A stretch of 64,000 nt of DNA from Melampsora larici-populina 98AG31 (Eukaryota > Basidiomycota > Pucciniomycetes > Pucciniales > Melampsoraceae), in assembly GCF_000204055.1 (NCBI RefSeq), contig NW_006768828.1, positions 258,097 through 322,096 on the forward strand, given 5' to 3'. This document shows positions 1-10,471 of this stretch, piece by piece. The notes under the pieces are model-generated. The model was not told the DNA's origin, did no database searches, and was given only the letters and a program-made list of their open reading frames with translations. The position numbers and the translations under genes are program-made. Numbering within the stretch: the stretch's first letter is position 1; each line of letters opens with the position of its first letter.

Positions 1-1860
1 AGGTTTGACGGCAACACCATATATGATACCACTCAATGTTTCCAAGCCTGTGCCAACTATCAGTAAAGGCAGACCAACTGGTCTAATCCATCACTCTCTG
101 AATTTCCAGAATAAGCCACCAATTATACCATTTTCAACATTCCAAAGAAACAGCCAGCCTGATCACCTGAGCACTACTACAATCATCAATTGAAGGAATC
201 AGAACAAAAGAAAATCTTTTTTGAAGAATTCAGGAAAGTGTACAATGCTCACCTGTATGTGTGCATTGATTTTGCTCCCAGTGCTAGGCATCTACTTCAA
301 AGCTAAAAGAACCGTTGTAGTACTTATAGCACAACAAGGGCTATACAGTGCTTTGAAAGAGGATAATCTGAAGATATAATAGATCTAAAGAAGGTGTCTG
401 AGACTGCTCTTTCTGTGAATCTTTAACAAACTGGACTTTGTTGTTAAAGTCTCCTGATAACAGAGAAATATAACCAGGTCTTTGATAATAAGAGAAAAGT
501 ATCTTGATAAAAAGCACCAGAGAAATAAGCTCAACACATTTAAAGTGTTATTCCAGTCGAGTCAAAATGTTGAAAAATAAGCTCAATATCTTTTTGATAT
601 TATTCCAGAATGACAGTGTCATATAAAGCACATAAAACAAATTTCTCTTCTGATGAAGGGCTGATTTGAGTGACCTAGTACTGCTCTAATAAGTTTATAA
701 TGATAAAAATGATTAATGCTATGTAAGAGATGAAGAAGAAAGGAAACATAATTTCGCACAAAAGACACAAGTTTATGAACACATCAATACAAATTGTTAA
801 AGTGGTAAACAGCTCTTAAAAAATCCTCTTTACCATCTAAAAAACCAAAAGATGACTAAAATGCTGGTAAACAGCTTTGATCCAATGATTCAACCACTCT
901 CTACATTCCTAAATTTCGCCATCAGTACCTCATCAACCCATTATGATCATTATTATGATGTAATGTGATCTTCTATTCATCATCTGATAAGATTTATTAC
1001 TAATTTGACCAGTAAAACATGACTAATCTCTATTCTTATGATCAAATGCTGTGTATATGCTGTGTATATGCTGTGTTCTGAATGTTCTAGAATGAATATT
1101 GATTTGATCTTATGATGATTCAGCATTTCAATGATGTAATTGCTTGTTATTAATGATTTGTGATCTTGTTGATGTGTAATCAAATCCTTTGATTCCTTAT
1201 AACTTTTGTCATACACCTCTGTTACTGATGATTTAAAGATTGTACATTATGAATTTGATGATTCTGCGTCGAATGAGCTATTACTTATCATGTTCTGACG
1301 TCATTTGACACATGTAATCAGCTGAAAACCTTCATTTTCGACTATTTTCACCTATTTTCTTCACTTTTCACACCTTTTACTAAGCCTTTCTTGCCTTCTG
1401 TAACATTACACAGTAATCTCCAACCGTGAAAATCCCTAAAAACACCCTTGGCAACTTTATTCATTACTAATACTACTGTTACATATGTAAAACTACCTGT
1501 AAACCCTTGTTTACCAATTTCGACTTTTTCCCATTTCCTTAATAACTTCTATTTTCTCTTATCAACCACCAAGATTAAAGTTGTTGCTGACTAAAACAAT
1601 GCTCCTCTTTCGTATTCCAACCCTACTAAACCCATAAACCTAATATTACTACCCTAAAAACCATTTCCAACCTGTATACCTCTATTTTCGAGTTTTTCTT
1701 GTGTTTTTTTCTTTCTTTCTTTTTGTAATCTGTTTGTTAATAGTTTATACTTATCTTGATAAGTTTGTTTGAATGATAAAATGATGTAAATATTAAACTA
1801 TATGTAATATAATTGATGTAATTCAAAATTCGATTTTTTTTGATTTTTTTGATTGGTCTC
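1..1860. other. AT-rich intergenic DNA, no supported gene
   Basis: I see no open frame with recognisable protein content on either strand. The stretch is rich in short A/T runs and has a small duplicated TGTGTATATGC unit near 1049-1075. It lies downstream (in minus-strand sense) of the decayed retrotransposon protease, where reverse transcriptase or an LTR would be expected, but I could not recognise either. Confidence 0.5.
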
Positions 1861-1939
1861 ATATTTTGATTACCACACCGTTCTTTTCACAATGATCCAT
1901 TTTGAATTCAAATGTGGCTATTTTTTGCATATCTCTTGA

Positions 1940-2963
1940 CTTCCAGTGGCCAGTCTTACACCTTGACCATCCACAGACTATATTTTGTTACAATGAGGCA
2001 GAATTCTTCTCATATCATTCACTTTACTTTCTGAAATGTAATTTGCCGCAGTGCCCGTGTTAATAATGGTGTTGACAGGCATGTTTCCGATGGAACATGG
2101 GTAGATACGTAATGAAGTATACTTGCTTGTGTCATGGGTTGAAATATCCACCATATTAAAGTCAGTGATATCCTTTCGGTCTGTGTCTTCAACTTCAAAA
2201 AAAGTCTGAGATTCTAATTCTTATTTTTCTTTGCTATCTTCAGTTTGAGTTTTAATTTCATTTGTTTCTATTGAATTGATTTCCCAAACAACAGGAGCTT
2301 CAATGTTGTCATTAAATCTTGAAACCGCCAGGTATTCCAGTTTCTTGCTTTTGAAGCTTCCACCCAGGATCTTTTTCCATCCTTCAACATTCTTGAGTTC
2401 TTTCTCAGCTAGCTCAAGATTTTTCTTCTCTTCAATTGATGAAAGGAGAATAGTGTTGGTGTGTTGGTAATGGTATCCATCTTTCAAGTTTTGGTCGGGA
2501 CACATCTTCTCCTTGTCAAGGTGTCCGTTGATGATTATTTCTAGGTGCATGTAATATAATTTGTTTACTTGATTTGGATCATGAGCTAAGGTGACTTCAG
2601 GCTTGGAAATCACATCTTCTTTGTGTGGGTTCTTGAAACAGACATTGTTGAGGTCAGATGTGTCTAGATTGAAATAGTCAAGACCTTTAAGAACTGTGGG
2701 CAGGCTATATTCACAACCATAGGTATACCATGACTCACAGCAACAAAATTATCTGTCTGAGGCTTCTTCAACAAGTTTCTTGACCTCTTTACATTCTTTT
2801 TTGAGACCACAGAAGTCTCCCTCATTCATGTCCCTCAGGTCTTCAAGGTAATTATGCTGGTATTTGGCTAGGGATTCTCTACCATATTTGCATGGGCCAT
2901 CAAGACTCTAATATTCCTGGGAATCTCTCAGCATCTGTACATCAGCTTCTTGAACAAGGGTGG
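1940..2963 (-). pseudogene. LTR-retrotransposon gag-pol fragment, retropepsin region (decayed)
   Basis: One minus-strand frame stays mostly open from 2963 down to about 1990, broken by a few stops (for example near 2888 and 2750). Its end resembles a Ty3/gypsy-type retropepsin active site: the segment INTGTAANYISES (near 2065-2030) matches the family's D-T-G-A plus hydrophobic pattern. The catalytic Asp reads as Asn, so the copy should be inactive. Upstream of it is an acidic, Lys/Glu-rich linker. It continues the gag fragment at 7695-8870; the two halves are separated only by the hAT insertion. No reverse transcriptase, integrase or LTR could be recognised. Ty3/gypsy rather than another retroelement class is an inference from the zinc knuckle followed by the protease. 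Confidence 0.6.
2957..2963. repeat. hAT target-site duplication, left copy (AGGGTGG)
   Basis: AGGGTGG abuts the left terminus and recurs immediately after the right terminus at 7695-7701. hAT elements usually make 8-bp duplications; extending either way by one base gives 8 bp with one mismatch. Confidence 0.7.
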
Positions 2964-2985
2964 CAACGCCACCGTCGCTGCGCCC
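2964..2985 (+). repeat. hAT left terminal inverted repeat
   Basis: Begins CAACGCCACCGTCGCTGCG and pairs with the complement of the right end. Confidence 0.75.
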
Positions 2986-3897
2986 GAGAAAGCGGCAGCG
3001 GGGCGGTAGCGGGGCGGCCGCTCCGCCCGAGCTATGGGTTTGGCCACATAGCGAGGTTTAGCCATAGCTATAGCTATGGCCAAAACGTCAAATTTTTAGC
3101 GATTTTTTTTGGCACTCTGTACAGCGGTATTCCGCTGTGCTATATGCCTTCACAGCAAACCCGAGCGACTTAAAACCTATAGCGCCATAGCGCCCATAGT
3201 GGACCAAGCGCCACCAAGGGTTAAGGGTTTCATCATGCCCCTAACCCTTGTATCCCCATCGCACCACTTCACTTGGCCATTGATCACCTCCATCCATCTC
3301 TCTCACGTCTCACAATTCCCATTTTCCACCTCCTTCGATCTCTCTCAGATATCACGAATCCCACCATTCACCTCCTCCCATCTATCTATGTCTCACCAAT
3401 CCCACTTTTATGAGATCCGTATTCACCAATCCAATTGACTCACCTAACAACCCGATCTCTCTCACGTCTCACAATTCCCATCTTTCACCTCCTTCGATCT
3501 CTCTCAGATATCACGAATCCCACTATCCACCTCCTCCCATCTATCTTACGTCTCACCAATCCCACTTTTTTCATATTCGTATTCACTAATCCAATCAACT
3601 CACCTAACAACCTCGTTATTCGACCTAACAAGCTCATGGTTCCATCTTATCCGTCACAACTAATCTGAACCCAAGCCATCAGAAAACAAAAATCGAATGA
3701 TGTTGCTGTTTTCTTGTCAATTGGATCCCTCGGAATCGAGTATAAAAGCAGCTTACAAAGGTCAGTCCTCTCTCTCGCATCTACCTCACAGTATTAATTA
3801 GATTTCTGCTAACCTTCGTATTCGTATAACATTTTCCAACCCCAATTCCTAACCGATAGATCCACTTCACATTGTATCTCTCTATCTTGATTACATC

Positions 3898-6800
3898 ATG
3901 CCTTCATCCAATAATGCCGACACTAGAAACTACACTCAGACAACCCTTCAATTAGAACCTTCAGCTCCCTCTAGATTGCTTCGAGCCTGTAGCCCTGTAC
4001 GGGCTCGACCTGGATTCATCATACAATCTCCCGGCTCCCGTCAATCCCTTCGATTACCTAGTGTGGAACCTGACGGTTTTACAACCGAGGATGGTGCATC
4101 AGACGCATCTGAGGCGCCACCCGCTCCCACCAGTCCAACTACCAGTCAAGATTGATCACACTTGATCACGAAATCTAAGAAGAGACCGATCAAGACAATC
4201 AAAGTCAACATCGGCAAAGGAAAGCGTAAGAGTTTGGCCTCTCGCAGTGTTTCAAACTCATCATCCCGTCCAGCACCGGTGAAGAAATAGAAACAAAAGT
4301 CCAGCACCGTGATCGAGGTATGTATTTCCTCACTTTGTTTATATTTACTCACTGTTATCTATCTCACTGCCCATCTTATCTTAATGGCTGATCCACTTTC
4401 ACTCGACAGGACTACAATGTGCCCGTTGGTCTAGATATCGATCAAGATTCGGATGTTGAAATTGTCGAGACTCCAGGAGTCAGGCGGGCACGTCTTGGAC
4501 GTGTTGTCCAACTATTGGAGCACTATGAGGATCCTATCCACGTGAAAGGCGAGGTATGTGATGGCATCTTTTCTGTCTTTTTATTCAACCTGACTTGTTT
4601 CATACAAAGATTGCTGACATTTTCAATCTCCTAGAGTGGCGACGATCCTTGTAGGTACAGATGCAAATACTGCCTCGAATTCTTTGTCCGAGGCAAACAA
4701 TCCTATTACAATCTATACTTGCATCGAGATGGCGCGAAGGATCGACCAGCATGCCCTAAGCGCCATCTCGCCATAAGGGCCGGTCAAGAGTTACCTCGAA
4801 CTTGGCAACAACAACAAGACGACATTGTTCGAGTGGCATCCTCCAACCCCAAAGCGACACTGGATAGTTTTCTTTCTCAATCAACATTCAGTGCTGATCT
4901 CCTCAACACTGTCTTAGTCATCTGGATATTGCGACATGCCCTTCCCTTCTCTCGATTCAACGACCCTCCCCTACGAGCTGCCTTTAAGTTATCTAATCGA
5001 CACGCTACCATACGAGGGACCACCTGGGCTTCCGAGAAAGCGCAGGCGATTTATAAAGATCTATCCCAAACCGTTATCAGGAAACTTCAGGTCAGCTGTT
5101 TGACCAATTAATTAAATCCCTGATTGGACTACACTGACTTGTTTTGTTTTCATTTTGCTAGACTAATAAGGGCAAGTTTTGCCTCCTCTACGATGTATGG
5201 ACCACTAAAGGTCGGCGCAAGGCTTTTATATGTGTATCTGTCACCTATGTCGACGACAACTGGACCTTCCAGACCCTCCACCTCACCCTCAAGTTGGTCA
5301 CGTGGCACCATGCAGGCCGACTCCTCGCACAGCCCGTCGGGCGATTCTTGATTGCCAATGGTCTCCATAAAAAGATAGGTCTTTTTTTTCTTTTGTTCGA
5401 CTCTAATCTTCTTATGCTATATTTCTTCAACAAGCTGACCTTGATCATTGTCTTCATTACATGTTAGCTCAGACAACTGATTCAGCCAGCTCGAATGCAA
5501 CCATGGCTCACGAGTTATCCGGCATGTTTTTGGATGCGAAAGACTCGGCTGATTGGGACGCATCTGCTAATCAGATCAAGTGTTACACACGCAAGATCGG
5601 CTTGGTTGTAAAAGCCGGCCTCAAGTCTCTAGGGTTACGTGCTGGCCACGTCAAGCCTACTACTACACCTGGAATCACCTTACCGACTCCCATTATGACC
5701 TTGAATGAAGGCAATGACAATCTCCAATTTGACTCGTCTGAAGATGAGGAACACAATGATAGTGATCCTGATCAAGAACAATTTGATGACAACAATTCCA
5801 ATTCTGAAGATGGTGTGGACGAGAGCATTTCTGACATGGCCCAGGCTGTTCGTAAAGTAAGCAAAAAGTATTTCAATGTCTTATACTTTTGCTTTGCTAA
5901 TCTAACCTTCTATCCTTCTTTCTAGGCTAAAAAATTCAACAGCTTGTGTACCAGAAGCTCAGCAAGACGTCAAGAATTCTTAGCTAAGGCTAAGCAAATG
6001 GAGTACAAGGGCCGCTCTCCCATCTCTGGGTGGGGAGTGCAATGGAACATTGATGCTGATTACCTCAAAAGGTTAAGCGATGCACGTGATGTGAGTTTTC
6101 TTTATACCTTTTTTCTCCGCTTATCCATCCCAACCTTCTTTCTCCGTTTCTTACAACATCTTGATCTGTAGGTTGTCGACGCGATTCTACTGAGTGATCA
6201 CAAGACTCGATATTACCAAGGCTTGCAGATCAGTGGTGACGAATGGGACTCGATCGAGACCCTGGTGAAGATACTACATGTTTGTCTCTCTTTTGTCTCT
6301 TGCTTTTACTTTGGACTGCTCACCAACCCTTCTCTCTCTTTGCAGGTCTTTTTGTATGCCACCAAACGGATGGAGGGCAATTTACCCACAGGTTGTATAT
6401 TACTTGCTGAATACTCACGGTTGGTTCTGGAGCTCAATCACCTGATTGACGCCTGCGAAGACTCAGACCTGAAGGCCATGCTGGTGTTGATGCGGAAAAA
6501 ACTTGAAGGTTACCAAGAGGAAGCGGTTTCTTGCGACGCGATTGTGATCTCGACAATCCTCAACCCTCGCTTTAGAATTCGATTTTTTGACCTTAACTAC
6601 CCTGAAGAGGCTGTTAGAGCCAAAAAGTTATTTTGAACACTCTTCGACAACGCTCTTGCAGATTGGCCTGAAGAGCCTAATGACTCCGCTTCAGATCAAG
6701 TATCTCAAAGTCCTTCCATTTCCACCTCACCCTCTCCAAACTCTACCCAATTCGATGTTTTTACAACTCAGGTCACAGCTCAGTCACCCGCCGATAAACG

Positions 6801-7212
6801 TCGTGAGGAGCATGCCGACTATGTTGAGGGAGCTCATCTGATGCTTGCTAATCAGTCCGAACTAGAGTGGTGGAAGGTATGTTCATCCAACCTCTACTCT
6901 CTCTCTTTCAAATCTGTCTCTGATTGGTTTTGTTTCTACTTATAGGAGCACGAGAAGGACTTTCCGGTTCTTGCATCTATTGCTCGAGATTATCTCGGCC
7001 TATCAGGTACCACCTGTCCTTGCGAGAGGACTTTCTCTTCGGCTGCGGATATTGCAGTCCCTGGCCGGGCGTCTTTGACCGTGAGGGCTATTTCAAGGCT
7101 TGTCGGGGTACGCGAATGGTTAAAGTCCAAGATTTCGCTTTCAGGTATATTTGCAGAAGCTGCGGCTTATCTTCAAGCTTATGAGAATTCAAATACCAAG
7201 GCTAGAAAATGA
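3898..7212 (+). pseudogene. hAT transposase (multi-exon, with premature stops)
   Basis: Translation of the exons gives, in order: a Ser/Pro-rich N-terminus; a BED-type zinc finger (C-R-Y-R-C-K-Y-C with downstream His, about 4655-4730); the RNase-H-like catalytic core with YDVWTTKG (near 5190, first Asp) and TTDSASSN (near 5470, second Asp region); an acidic linker; and the hAT C-terminal dimerisation domain with WWKEHEKDFPVLASIARDYL and TCPCERTFSSA (about 6870-7040). The last exon ends at TGA 7210-7212. Plausible introns follow GAG/GTATG near 4318, GAG/GTATG near 4555, CAG/GTCAGC near 5091, ATAG/GTC near 5379 and several later sites. Three in-frame stops break the coding exons: TGA 4153, TAG 4288 and TGA 6634. 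Product if intact: cut-and-paste transposase acting in the nucleus. Confidence 0.8.
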
Positions 7213-7672
7213 TTTATCTCGAATAATTCTCTTTTCACTTTTTCCCTATCCTAGATAAAATTACTCAAAAAACTCAAATGCTTGTGCGTGTTCTCCAGGA
7301 TAACATTAAATCCCAAAAGCCCCCAAAAAAACTTGTTTTCCTCTCCGTGTTCTTCAAAATAAGCCTAAAACACAAAAAAAGTTGTCCTGTTTTTCTTTTT
7401 TAATCCCCACTCCACCAACCAAGCCCTTTATAACACATGCGTAATCAAATCACGGTTTAAGACTCGTAAAATCTACCTGAACATGTGACCCCTGCCCAAA
7501 CACGCTTTGAAGCGCTGCCACGTCTAAAAAACCACCATAGCAAAGCGGAGCGGTTTTCAAAACCGCACCGCTTTGAAAACTCGTAGTGCCTCATAAAATA
7601 TAGCGTAGCGTTTAGTGCTTTTTCATAGCGCCAAATCACTACGCTCGTGAAAAAGTGAGATATAGCGGAGCG

Positions 7673-7694
7673 GAGCGTAGCAACGGTGGTGTTG
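7673..7694 (-). repeat. hAT right terminal inverted repeat
   Basis: The complement begins CAACACCACCGTTGCTACGC and matches the left end with about four differences. Confidence 0.75.
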
Positions 7695-7701
7695 AGGGTG
7701 G
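7695..7701. repeat. hAT target-site duplication, right copy (AGGGTGG)
   Basis: Exact 7-bp match to 2957-2963. Removing the element and one copy rejoins a minus-strand open frame across the junction. Confidence 0.7.
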
Positions 7702-8870
7702 TGAAGGCATTGAAGTCTTGCAATTTGTGGTCTTGGAAAGAAATTTGGGTTTTCAGACGGCTTGAACCAGACCAAGTAGCAGCATATTAGGTTTTCTTCT
7801 GTCACCTCTAGGGTTCCTGTCATGTGAGTGCTTGTTGTTAGGAATCTTCTTGGTGCAGTTTCTTGATAAGTATCTGGTTTCATGGCACTTGTACTAGTAG
7901 CACTTGAATTTGCTCAATTCTGCCGGGTCTAAGTCCATAGGAACAACCAAGTTGGTGGTAGGGGGTGGTTTTCCAAAAGCATTAGGAGTGCAGTGATTGT
8001 TGAAGGGATCTTTGTGGAAACTGAACTTGCAGCCTGAGTTGAATCTTTGATCATTTGATTGTTTGCTGTCTGGTTGAATCTTGCGCTGATTATCTACATG
8101 TTGCTTCACTTTGACAAGCAGCTGTGTAAAAGACTTCCTGGTCATATTCTTTCTTGTTGTCAGTTCCGTTGATATCTTGTCTGTGAGCAGCTGAGAGTTT
8201 GTCAAGAAAGAGAAAATATGTTTCAATGAAAGAGAGTTCGACTTCTGGGATTTGACAGACAAGGTTTCTGAATCTGAGGATGTAATCATTTACATCTTGA
8301 GGATGTGATCATTTACATCTCCCTTATATGTAGTAACATAACTTCAATTTCTCCCTTATTTCTTCTTTGAGCATACTACAGTTGTACTGTTCTATCAACT
8401 GGTGGCAAAAGTCTTGTTAGTTTTTTGTGGTGGCCGCTGTTGGCGGGATCACAAACCTTGTGCCAAAACATTTGTCTTTCTTCATTCAGATAAGTTCCTA
8501 TCATCTCACCCATCCAGATTCAGGGTAGAAATGAGATCTGAAATCTTGGCAACCTCCAAACTTGTGAGGTTCAGCACGGAACATGTTGGGTTTCAAAGGA
8601 GGAGGCTGGTTTGAGGGGTTGGGTAAGTTCTTTTTGAGCTGGTAGATGTGGTCTTTTGTGTTGGCCAGCTCTTGATGGTCACATTGATTTTGATTGCATT
8701 GCTCACTGATCATGGCTTGAGCTTATACTTGTGCATCAATGTTGGTTTGTTGTACTTTGATGAGTTTCAAGTCCTCAGCAGGAATGTAGATAAAAACCAA
8801 TGTTGTACTCCATTGATGATTTTGGTTTGTTGAAAAAGAATGGAAGAGATTCTTATATAGTATTTGAATA
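7695..8870 (-). pseudogene. LTR-retrotransposon gag fragment with zinc knuckle (decayed)
   Basis: Minus-strand frames encode a gag-like protein broken by stops and frame changes. The N-terminal part (8713-8501) ends in a Pro-rich stretch followed by FRAEPHKFGG, a position where gag proteins of this class usually start their capsid-like region. The middle part (8289-7894) is Lys/Gln-rich and ends with the run PMDLDPAELSKFKCY; the next codons complete a CCHC-like knuckle (C-Y-x-C-H-E...C). This nucleic-acid-binding motif is typical of gag. It continues into the protease fragment at 1940-2963 once the hAT element is removed. Individual frameshifts were not mapped. Orientation and class are inferred from the gag-then-protease order. 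Confidence 0.6.
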
Positions 8871-9801
8871 AGACTTGATCAGAGTCTCTTTAGTAGATAC
8901 ATGTGATTTCAAGTTTTTCTTCAAAAAGAAATGTACCCAGTGGTCTTTTGTAAGATTTCTTCAATAAGGAACAGCCTGAAATGTCATGGTGTTTTCCAAA
9001 TATTGAATACTGGGGTCATGTGTGTGTTCTTTGGAAAAAGACGCTTATCAGGAACTCTAACTGATCAAGGAGATGTTGCAATAAGTTTGAATAACTAGCT
9101 AGGGAATTCAAAAAACTCACAACTGGGTCTATTAGGAACTTTGAAAATTCTGTAGGTTTATATCTTACAGTGTGAGGTCTGGAGGGAGATAAAAGGGGAA
9201 GCAAAAGTTAAAAAAAGGAACAGATTGATGATCTCTTTCATATCAAAATACATGTTGATTCAAGGGTTAGGAAAAAGGTTTAAGACACACAAATATACAT
9301 TTCTGATTCTATTGCAATCTTGGTAGGGCAAGTGTGACAAAGAAGTAACTTGAGGATCCATTCCAAGGGGAAGAGAGGAACTTTAAATAGTCCTATATCT
9401 CCTACAGAGTAAAAACAAGGCAATATGTGTGGTATAAGACAACAGGGATATATATGTCGTGATACAACTCTTAAGGAATTGAGGTGGCCAAATCCTGTAC
9501 TGATGGATTTGGCATACAATAGTGAGCATGTAGTTGATTGGGATGGATCTGGATAAGATCCATTTGATTACAAAAAGTGTTCTATGAAATCAAAAGGAAA
9601 TAGAAAGCAGAAAAGTGTGCCAAAAGCGCATACATGTGATGGACGAGAGAAGAGGGTGGAGGACAAACCCCAAACCTCAAAATGCAAATTATGTATGCAT
9701 GTTCTCCTGTATGTGTCCTCAAATTTTGTAACTCTCATTGACTCTCATCAAACCTCACAGCAAACTCCAACCAAAAACCATTGCATTTTTGGGTTTGATT
9801 A
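8871..9801. other. Probable retrotransposon flank, no supported gene
   Basis: Upstream (minus sense) of the gag fragment, where a 5' leader and LTR would lie. Short open frames on both strands show no recognisable domain. I could not find a matching LTR pair. Confidence 0.4.
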
Positions 9802-10356
9802 TCACCTCACAGGGAAAAGTAAGACAACACGTATCCAAAAGCATTGTGCAGAAATGAACAATGTTCTGTTCACGTTTTCATCTTTGAATTCTTTGGTGAG
9901 GAATACGTCCAAAACGATTATTGCCTCACCGATCGAGGAACTCAGCATAACCTTTTTGTTGCCAAAGGGACCCTGGTGCCCCGGACTGTACCAATGTAAC
10001 CCTCGTGAGTGATAAATGAAGGGCAGGAATTCGGGAGTTTGCTTTCTCGGTAATGCAGTTTGCATGCTGTTCTTCAAGCTAAGTAAAGTTACAAGGCTCG
10101 GTAGTGACACGAATCATGCGTGGTCTGAAGCATTTTGGAGCCACAAACAATGGTCTATTGACAGTTCTGTGCTACTTGTTTCAAATACTTCGTTGTGTCT
10201 TTGAAGGGTGTGGGTCATGAAGCTAAAGGATACCTGCAAAACGGATAAAACCTGCATGGAATCTCCGGACGACAGCTTCGGAGCTCTTCCCACTTGCATA
10301 GCCTGTACCTGGTGAAAGAGCGTAAAGAGCTGATGTTGTCCGAGACTACTCAGCAA
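9802..10356 (-). pseudogene. Unrecognised ORF with one in-frame stop
   Basis: A minus-strand frame starts at ATG 10356 and is open to 9802 except for one TGA at 10111-10113. Its base composition is less AT-biased than the surrounding DNA, which hints at real coding history. A possible intron (GT near 10311 to AG near 10230) is in frame with the reading. I recognise no family. It could be a decayed host gene, a transposon fragment or chance. It lies just upstream of the first copy of the three-exon secreted family and points away from it. Confidence 0.25.
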
Positions 10357-10471
10357 TCATGCTAGATTTTCAGTATTCTCAGACGCACTTGGGCAACCGA
10401 ATCCCTCAAGTCTTAAAATCAATTTAAACCACGACTAACAGACATCAGGCCCGATCGTGGATCTATTCAGC

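Larger units (their letters stand above)
2964..7694 (+). mobile_element. hAT-superfamily DNA transposon (4731 bp, autonomous type but decayed)
   Basis: The element is bounded by imperfect terminal inverted repeats: about 18 of 22 positions agree between 2964-2985 and the complement of 7673-7694, both starting CAAC(G/A)CCACCG. A 7-bp AGGGTGG direct repeat flanks them. Inside is a multi-exon hAT transposase (3898-7212). The subterminal zones (2964-3230 and about 7500-7694) are GC-rich and full of short GCGGAGCG, TATAGCG and CATAGCG motifs in both orientations; such clusters are the usual binding sites of hAT transposases. It is inserted in the gag-pol reading frame of an older retrotransposon. 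A region at 3270-3600 contains two similar copies of a CTCTCTCACGTCTCACAATT-type unit. Confidence 0.85.
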
